Source of the DNA: Citrobacter gillenii
Lineage (GTDB): Bacteria; Pseudomonadota; Gammaproteobacteria; Enterobacterales; Enterobacteriaceae
Direction: 5' to 3'
Length of the DNA stretch: 64,000 nt
Assembly: GCF_013337685.1 (NCBI RefSeq)
Contig: NZ_SUQN01000011.1
Coordinates: 1 to 64,000 of the forward strand
The position numbers were made by a program, and so were the translations under genes. Positions within the stretch are counted from its first letter, which is position 1, and every line of letters begins with the position of its first letter. Shown here piece after piece: positions 58,312-64,000 of this stretch. Below the pieces are notes generated by a model. The model worked only from the letters and a program-made list of their open reading frames with translations, did not search any database and was not told the origin of the DNA.

Positions 58312-59262
58312 TCAGGAATGGACAATATGGGTGCCTGTTTCACCGCGCAGCGCGGCGGGCAGGCATTCCGGCGTGGTGATGATCACCCGTTTGCCGCCAC
58401 GGGCGAGAAACGTCAGGCTGGCAACGATTTTGGGTAACATACTGCCCGGCGGGAAATGCCCTTCCTGCATGTAGCGGGTCATTGTTGCAATATCCACGGT
58501 GTCCAGCGCCTGCTGCTCAGGCTTGCCAAAATGAATACACACTTTCTCAACGCCGGTGGTGATCACCAGCACGTCGGCGCGGATCTCCTGCGCCAGCAGC
58601 GCGGTGGAGAGATCTTTATCAATCACCGCATCTACGCTCTGGTAATCCCCCTGATCGCTACGTACCACCGGGATCCCACCGCCGCCCGCGCCAATCACCA
58701 CAAAGCCTTGCTGGGTCAGTGCTTTAATCGCCTCGGCTTCGACGATGCGCTTCGGCTCCGGCGAAGCGACGACCCGACGGTAGCCGCGCCCGGAATCCTC
58801 AACAAAGCGCCAGCCCGGATTGGCCAGCTGTAGCGCATCACGCTGAGCGTCGCTAAAGAACGCGCCGATCGGTTTGGTGGGGTTGGCAAATCCCGGATCG
58901 TTTTTGTCGACCTCCACCTGCGTGACCACGGTGACCGCTTTCTGTTCGCCACGCCGCGCCAGACGGTTATTCAGCGCCTGTTGGATCAGATAACCAATGC
59001 CACCCTGGGTATCGGCGACGCAGTTTGCCAGCGGCGTCAGCGGTAAGCCTTCACGCTCGTGGGCAATCTCTGCGCGCCGCAGATCGAGTCCCACCTGCGG
59101 CCCGTTGCCGTGCGTCAGCACAATGTTGTAGTCCGATGCCAACATCTCCAGCACCGTATCGGCAACGGCTTTTACGGCTTCAGCCTGGTGCTCAATCGAC
59201 TGGCTGGCGTTATCTTTGATAATGCTGTTGCCGCCAATGGCAACGACCACAAGTTCTTTCAT
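58312..59262 (-). CDS. yahI: Carbamate kinase family protein YahI
   Basis: A 316-residue amino-acid-kinase-fold enzyme expected to make ATP from carbamoyl phosphate and ADP, giving ammonia and CO2. Motifs VVAIGGNSI, LTHGNGPQVG, GAGGGGIPVV and VIDKDLSTALLA are those of carbamate kinases. In catabolic operons it is the ATP-gaining last step, which implies that a neighbour makes carbamoyl phosphate. The ATG at 59262 matches E. coli; the frame starts five codons earlier. Confidence 0.92.
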   Translation of the reverse strand: MKELVVVAIGGNSIIKDNASQSIEHQAEAVKAVADTVLEMLASDYNIVLTHGNGPQVGLDLRRAEIAHEREGLPLTPLANCVADTQGGIGYLIQQALNNRLARRGEQKAVTVVTQVEVDKNDPGFANPTKPIGAFFSDAQRDALQLANPGWRFVEDSGRGYRRVVASPEPKRIVEAEAIKALTQQGFVVIGAGGGGIPVVRSDQGDYQSVDAVIDKDLSTALLAQEIRADVLVITTGVEKVCIHFGKPEQQALDTVDIATMTRYMQEGHFPPGSMLPKIVASLTFLARGGKRVIITTPECLPAALRGETGTHIVHS

Positions 59263-59288
59263 AGCGTCATCTTCCACAGCAAAGCGAT

Positions 59289-60839
59289 TCAGGAGGTTTT
59301 GGTCGGTTGCTGCTCAAGGGCAGTCACCGCTTCACGGCTGTCGAGCACATGCTTTATCACGAACATCCCGCCCATCATCAGGTAGGCCATGACAAACATC
59401 AGCGAACTGCCTTCAGCAAACCCAACGGCCGGGGAGTGGATCACGCCAAACAGCGACAGCAGCGCCCCACCGGCGGCGGCAATCGCCCCACGTAATGGTT
59501 TGTTGATAATGGCGAAGATGGCGATACAACCCCACAGCATACTGGCCAGCGGCGCGCCGCTACCGAGGTGCACCAACCCGTCGTAGTACACGCCTTTACT
59601 GTGCAGCAGGTCGGTTCCGAGTTTAGCCGCTGACGTTCCCGCCGCCCCCATCACGCTGTTCACGATGGTTAACGCCCAGTTGGCAATCCACGGGAACAGA
59701 CAGATGAAGATGACGGGCACCTCAACTTTGGGCGTTTCTCGCACCACCTGGTTAGCGGTTACCACGCCGATAAACACCAGTATCGGCACGATCGCGGTCA
59801 TCGGAATAATGGCGAGCATAAACGCGCCCAGACCAAACAGCGGCACCAGAAACATGGTGATCCCCGACGCGAGGGTATAGCCGATACTGGCCCCCATCGC
59901 TTTCCAGCCCGCGTGTCCGACATACACGGTAACCGGGAACGGATTACCCAACATGCAGCCCAGCATTGATGCAAAGCCGTTCGCCATCATGACTTTACGG
60001 GTGTTGTACTCATCGCCTGCGGCGTGCGCACTTTCAATGTTCTCAAGGTCAAAAATGTAGTTCGCCAGTCCCAGAGGAACCGCAGAAGCCAGATACGGCA
60101 GTGCGTGCGGCAAGCCTTGCAGGAAGCTGTCGACGTGAATTTCCGGCGGATTGAAGCCAAAGGAAGACATCGACGCTTTGATCGCTTCCGGGCTTTGCAG
60201 GCCGGAGATCCACGCCAATGCCGTACCGGCGATCAGCAGCAGCAGGCCGGTAGGGATACGGGCAAAAATCGGCTTCTTACCGAACCAGTTAATGAAGATC
60301 AGCAGCAGCACGATGAACGATACGGTTGGCGCTTCAAACGCCTGCAGCATCGGGTTCATCGCCAGCAGCAGCAGACCCAGGCCGGATAAACAAGAGAGCA
60401 GCACCGTGCGTGGGATCATCTTGCGGATGGTCTCACCAAGGAACGAGCCACCAACCAGGATCAACGCTTCGACAAAACACCACACCAGCGCGATTTGGAT
60501 AGCAAAGTTGGCATCTTTGGTTTGCTGATACACCGGCATCAGCACCAGGAAGGTGACGGTGAAAATTGACGGGGCGCTCGGCCCGGAAGGCAGCGCCGTC
60601 ACATCTTTACGTCCGGTCTGTTTTGCCATCTGCAGGCCAAACCAGGCGTAGCAGACGCTGGCCACCAGCACCGCCAGACCAAAGGCAGGCGCAATACGGC
60701 CGTAGACAATTTCGGTAGGGATCCCGACGACAAAGATGAGCAACCCCATCATTGTCAGCAGGTTAGTCAGGTTGTTGGTCATCAGCCCAAAGTAAGCCGC
60801 CCAGTCACCCCGTTTCCATTCTAGTTTTGTGCTGTTCAT
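59289..60839 (-). CDS. NCS2-type purine/pyrimidine permease-like protein
   Basis: A 516-residue inner-membrane protein with 12-14 hydrophobic segments, nearest by appearance to the NCS2/AzgA nucleobase transporters. Supporting segments: TNNLTNLLTMMGLLIFVVG at the start, DVTALPSGPSAPSIFT, and a half-helix-like PLGLANYIFDLENIESAHAAGDEY followed by NGFASMLGCMLGNPFPVTVYVG. I do not recall it in the E. coli yah cluster. Set between yahG and yahI, it probably imports the pathway's substrate. Substrate unknown. Confidence 0.75.
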   Translation of the reverse strand: MNSTKLEWKRGDWAAYFGLMTNNLTNLLTMMGLLIFVVGIPTEIVYGRIAPAFGLAVLVASVCYAWFGLQMAKQTGRKDVTALPSGPSAPSIFTVTFLVLMPVYQQTKDANFAIQIALVWCFVEALILVGGSFLGETIRKMIPRTVLLSCLSGLGLLLLAMNPMLQAFEAPTVSFIVLLLIFINWFGKKPIFARIPTGLLLLIAGTALAWISGLQSPEAIKASMSSFGFNPPEIHVDSFLQGLPHALPYLASAVPLGLANYIFDLENIESAHAAGDEYNTRKVMMANGFASMLGCMLGNPFPVTVYVGHAGWKAMGASIGYTLASGITMFLVPLFGLGAFMLAIIPMTAIVPILVFIGVVTANQVVRETPKVEVPVIFICLFPWIANWALTIVNSVMGAAGTSAAKLGTDLLHSKGVYYDGLVHLGSGAPLASMLWGCIAIFAIINKPLRGAIAAAGGALLSLFGVIHSPAVGFAEGSSLMFVMAYLMMGGMFVIKHVLDSREAVTALEQQPTKTS

Positions 60840-60956
60840 GGAATATCCTTTACAGGTTAAGCATCGTTTGCGATCGCGGGGATCGCCCAGCCCTGCAGGT
60901 AAGCAACGTTATTCGCTTCGCGACCAGGGGCTAACGGCATTAGCCCCTGGTTATGG

Positions 60957-62375
60957 TTATTGGCAGTAGCGATCGCGCCAGCTGAGAATTGCCTTTTCAA
61001 AGCAGGCAAACGGCGGATGGACAATTCCCGCACCGATCATGCCGATCCCCGCATCTTTGTGGGCAATCGCGGTGTTGATCACCGGCAGAATGCCGGTGCT
61101 GCCAACGCGCGTAATGTCGATAGCGGTAGGTACGCCCATAAAACCGAGCAGCGGAATAGTGACGTTCGGGTTTTCGCCAAGGGTGATTTCACGCATCTGG
61201 CGAGAGAAGTCGACCGCTTCCTCAACTGTACCGCCGACCAGCGCCACGATGGCCGGCGCCGTCGCCATGGCAAAACCGCCAATGCCGTAGGTTTCGGTAA
61301 TCGCACTGTCGCCGATATCACGCCCGGAATCTTCCGGCTTATAGCCCGCAAACATCGGGCCAATCACCTGCTGCGCCGGGCCGGTAAACCACTGGCCTGG
61401 TAACCCACTGACGCGCAGACCAAACTCAACGCCGTTGCGCGCCATCGTCGTCACCACGGTGCTGTATTCAATACCGTGCGCAGCATCCATCGCGGCTTTG
61501 CACATCGCCATCCACGTCGGTCCGGAGAAATAGTCGCTGCTAAGGACAAACTCAAAGACCTCGCGCTGCTGCGCCACCGGATAGCCGGTCTGGATAATCC
61601 ATGGGGTCAGCGCCTGAATCAGCAGCGCCGTCCCGGCATTATTGCGGTTGTGGCATTCATCGCCCATATGCAGCGCCTGCGCCAGCATCAGGCGCAGATC
61701 AATTTCCCCCGCCAACTTCATGGCGTCGCGCAGCATCGGTCCCAGCACGTCGCGCATCCAGTTCAGGCGATCGATAACGCTCTGATCGTTCGCCCCCATA
61801 CGCAGGATCTTCGCCATTTGCTCGCTCATATTGGTATATGCGCGGTTGCCGTAGGTTTTGTTTTCCACAATGTGCATGAACATTGAGGCCGACGTGACGC
61901 CCGCCATCGAACCGACGCAGTCGTGCTCGTGGCACGGCGAGAAGATGATTTCACCGGAGGCGGCAAGCTCGGCGGCGGCATCGAGGTCTTTCGCCAGTCC
62001 TTCAAACACCAGCGCCCCGGTCACGGCCCCTTTCATAGCGCCGCACATGTTTTGCCAACGGGTCGGCGGCCCAGCGTGCAGGATGGTGTTGCGGGTCATG
62101 CCCGGTACCACGTTGATGGCCTGATCAAAACCAATCAGCACCGGGTGCGACTGGATAATACGTTCCAGCGCCTGCTGGTTTGCGGCAGCAATTTTGTCTG
62201 CCAGCGGCGAATCGGCAATCTCGTCCAGCGCGGCAACCACCTGCATATTGCCCTGGCCCGGCGGCGTCCAGTCGAGCTGGGTCACCGGTACATTTTGCTT
62301 TTTCAGGTCATCACTGAACATCGCGATGCCGACGTTAATCACGTTCAGCGGCTGGGTAAACAGCGTCTGGCTCAT
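60957..62375 (-). CDS. yahG: DUF1116 protein YahG (AllG-like subunit)
   Basis: A 472-residue protein of the DUF1116 family, paralogous to YlbE/AllG. In E. coli AllF, AllG and AllH together form the oxamate carbamoyltransferase of allantoin breakdown. By homology YahG would be one subunit of a related transcarbamylase. It has LDWTPPGQGN, GPPTRWQNMCGAMKGA and CHEHDCVGSMAG, conserved-looking Cys/His stretches with no assigned roles. Its start touches the yahF stop at 62375. Confidence 0.9.
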   Translation of the reverse strand: MSQTLFTQPLNVINVGIAMFSDDLKKQNVPVTQLDWTPPGQGNMQVVAALDEIADSPLADKIAAANQQALERIIQSHPVLIGFDQAINVVPGMTRNTILHAGPPTRWQNMCGAMKGAVTGALVFEGLAKDLDAAAELAASGEIIFSPCHEHDCVGSMAGVTSASMFMHIVENKTYGNRAYTNMSEQMAKILRMGANDQSVIDRLNWMRDVLGPMLRDAMKLAGEIDLRLMLAQALHMGDECHNRNNAGTALLIQALTPWIIQTGYPVAQQREVFEFVLSSDYFSGPTWMAMCKAAMDAAHGIEYSTVVTTMARNGVEFGLRVSGLPGQWFTGPAQQVIGPMFAGYKPEDSGRDIGDSAITETYGIGGFAMATAPAIVALVGGTVEEAVDFSRQMREITLGENPNVTIPLLGFMGVPTAIDITRVGSTGILPVINTAIAHKDAGIGMIGAGIVHPPFACFEKAILSWRDRYCQ

Positions 62376-63922
62376 CAGGCTTCCTCCCCTTTACAGATAA
62401 ATTCACGCGCCAGCAATCCGGTGTTGGTGCTGCTGCTCGCCCAGATAACCCCGGCATCGGTCAGCATCTGGCACTGTTTTTCCAGTGATGGCGTATCCTG
62501 GTCGGTTCCCAGTACATAACCGAGGATCTCCAGAGGACGTCCGTCTGCGGCAGCGATCGCTTTCGCCTCAGCGATCGCCTCGATCATCACGCCCACCGGA
62601 TCTTCATGCGATCCAAAACCGAGGACGAAATCCATCACGATCACGCCGACTTCAGGATCCCGCGCTTCCTGCAACAAACGGCTGATGCGGTTGGTCGGGT
62701 CGATCATCGGGTGCGGCTTGCCGTTGGTGAAGTCGTCATCACCAAAATCGAGGAAGGTATGCGCCACGCTGCGGTTAATATCCGGCAGGCGGAACGCCGG
62801 GTCCGGGTGAATGTTGCTGTACACCTCGGCATGTTTTTCCATCGCGGCAAACATCGCCTCATCGCACAGCGTGCCGCCACAGAACAGCCCACGGATATAT
62901 TTTTGCTGCGGTGTCAGACGGGCGCGCACTTCTTCAATCAGCGGCCAGTTGAGCGGATGCAGATCCAGGCTCTCTTTTTTCACGCCGCTGAGCAGGACCG
63001 CGCGCAGCGCCGCATCTTTGGTGCCTCGGGCAAACTGCAATCCGTCTTCATCCGCCAGCGCGGCGTCACGTCCGAGGAAGCACACCACCACCGGTTTGTG
63101 ACAAGTGCGCGCGCGATCCAGCACTTTTCGGGCCACCGCAGGCGCAGGCGGTTTGGAGATCAGCGCAATAATCTCGGTTTGCGGATCGGCCTCCAGCATG
63201 GCAATCGCGTCGAGCATCATCAGGCCGCCAATCTTTTCGCTCAGGTCACGTCCACCGGTGCCAATCAGCTGGGAAATACCGCCGCCAAATTCATGAATAC
63301 GTACGCTGAGTTCCTGGCTACCGGTGCCGGATGCGCCGACAATGCCGATATTGCCGCGACGCACTGCGTTACCAAAACACAGCGCCGCACCGTTAATAAT
63401 GGCGGTTCCGCAGTCCGGCCCCATCATCAACAGCCCTTTTTCGTGCGCCAGCTGTTTCAGCGCCAGCTCATCGTCGAGGGACACGTTGTCAGAGAACAAC
63501 ATCACGTTGAGGTTATTTTGCAGCGCCTGACGCGCTTCACGGGCCGCGAACAGGCCGTTGACCGAAATCACCGCCAGGTTGCTGTCGGGAACGTGCTTCT
63601 TCGCACTGGCAAGCGTGGCATAGCGTGCTTCGTGCTGGCCGCCCTGCTCCTTGTGCGTGAACAGCTCATCGATAGCCACCAGCGTTTGCGCGTTCGCCGC
63701 CTCGCTCGCACCCTTGATGACAATCATCAGATCGCCACTCTTCGCCTCTTCCAGTTCAGGCGTCAGCAGGCCGAGATTCTTCAGCACGCCTTTGTTCATT
63801 TCCGTTGCCATCGCCACAAACGCCTGCTCCACGCCATCGAGCTTGTTAGCGCGCGTTGAGATAGACATCAGTGACACAGAATCAAAATACGTGTTCTTTT
63901 TAACAACTATCCTGATCGACAT
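62375..63922 (-). CDS. yahF: FdrA-family protein YahF (AllF-like subunit)
   Basis: A 515-residue FdrA-family protein with two succinyl-CoA-synthetase-like CoA-binding/ligase folds. Visible motifs: MGPDCGTAIINGA, IGIVGASGTGSQELSVRIHEFGGG (a Rossmann nucleotide loop) and GLFCGGTLCDEAMF. The paralogue FdrA/AllF is a subunit of oxamate carbamoyltransferase. The ATG at 63922 has GGAGGG upstream and overlaps the end of the preceding frame by 23 bp. Confidence 0.9.
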   Translation of the reverse strand: MSIRIVVKKNTYFDSVSLMSISTRANKLDGVEQAFVAMATEMNKGVLKNLGLLTPELEEAKSGDLMIVIKGASEAANAQTLVAIDELFTHKEQGGQHEARYATLASAKKHVPDSNLAVISVNGLFAAREARQALQNNLNVMLFSDNVSLDDELALKQLAHEKGLLMMGPDCGTAIINGAALCFGNAVRRGNIGIVGASGTGSQELSVRIHEFGGGISQLIGTGGRDLSEKIGGLMMLDAIAMLEADPQTEIIALISKPPAPAVARKVLDRARTCHKPVVVCFLGRDAALADEDGLQFARGTKDAALRAVLLSGVKKESLDLHPLNWPLIEEVRARLTPQQKYIRGLFCGGTLCDEAMFAAMEKHAEVYSNIHPDPAFRLPDINRSVAHTFLDFGDDDFTNGKPHPMIDPTNRISRLLQEARDPEVGVIVMDFVLGFGSHEDPVGVMIEAIAEAKAIAAADGRPLEILGYVLGTDQDTPSLEKQCQMLTDAGVIWASSSTNTGLLAREFICKGEEA

Positions 63923-63998
63923 AATTCCCTCCGGACCGATGGCTCAGGGTGCAGGCGTCCGCCATGCCATACAGCATGTCGCAGCCAGAACTTGAGCC
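63900..63998 (-). CDS. yahE: C-terminal end of a YahE/AllH-like (DUF2877) protein, partial
   Basis: A frame open from the window edge reads GSSSGCDMLYGMADACTLSH and ends at a TAA at 63900-63902. The GSSSGCDML motif is typical of the end of DUF2877 proteins (YahE, YlbF/AllH). Gene order yahE-yahF-yahG in E. coli supports this. Only 32 residues are inside the window; it overlaps yahF by 23 bp, so the two are probably coupled. Confidence 0.65.
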   Translation of the reverse strand, partial: GSSSGCDMLYGMADACTLSHRSGGNYVDQDSC

Positions 63999-64000
63999 GA

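Overview
The window is chromosomal DNA of a gamma-proteobacterium of the Enterobacteriaceae, close to Escherichia, Salmonella and Citrobacter. Gene order and protein sequences over most of its length match the 61-64 min region of Escherichia coli (initiator tRNA-amiC-argA-recD-recB-ptrA-recC-ppdC-ygdB-ppdB-ppdA-thyA-lgt-ptsP-rppH-mutH-ygdQ-ygdR-tas-lplT-aas-omrA/omrB-galR-lysA-lysR-ygeA-araE-kduD-kduI-yqeF-yqeG-rcnR/rcnA). The extra genes (a full oligogalacturonide-use set, a class 5 fimbrial operon, a yah-type cluster beside rcnA) make Citrobacter my best guess. That genus call is inference; no alignment was run.

Region by region. 1-16.7 kb holds the end of an initiator tRNA, septum amidase AmiC, arginine biosynthesis (ArgA), the RecBCD genes with protease III (PtrA) between recC and recB, and four type IV minor pseudopilin genes. 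16.7-22.8 kb holds ThyA, Lgt, the nitrogen PTS enzyme PtsP, RppH and MutH. The 684-bp rppH-mutH gap carries near-perfect DnaA boxes and corresponds to DARS2, the DnaA-reactivating locus of E. coli. 22.8-33.6 kb holds YgdQ, lipoprotein YgdR, Tas, the lysophospholipid recycling pair LplT/Aas, the tandem sRNAs OmrA and OmrB, GalR, a second LacI-family regulator, and LysA/LysR.

33.6-39.1 kb is an islet between lysR and ygeA carrying a four-gene CFA/I-like (class 5, alpha-type) fimbrial operon: chaperone, major pilin, usher, tip adhesin. The last residues of LysR lie in AT-rich DNA and seem to have been rewritten at the junction. 39.9-50.9 kb is a pectin-fragment locus: outer-membrane porin KdgM, ABC importer TogMNAB, oligogalacturonide lyase Ogl, and KdgF, KduI and KduD, which carry unsaturated galacturonate to 2-keto-3-deoxygluconate. 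KdgR-type palindromes precede kdgF, togM, kduI and ogl, so one regulator probably controls them all. AraE, with its own AraC-like half-site and CRP-like site, sits inside the locus.

51.4-56.9 kb holds thiolase YqeF, a divergent LysR regulator/PACE efflux pair, transporter YqeG, and the nickel/cobalt pair RcnR/RcnA with two operators between them. 56.9-64 kb is the least understood part: an operon reading leftward with the end of a YahE-like gene, then YahF, YahG, an NCS2-type permease, the carbamate kinase YahI and a Tat-signal amidohydrolase YahJ. By analogy with the AllFGH oxamate carbamoyltransferase plus carbamate kinase, it looks like an undescribed ATP-yielding pathway that breaks down a carbamoyl- or ureido-containing (perhaps heterocyclic) compound. 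This is the best candidate here for a new system.
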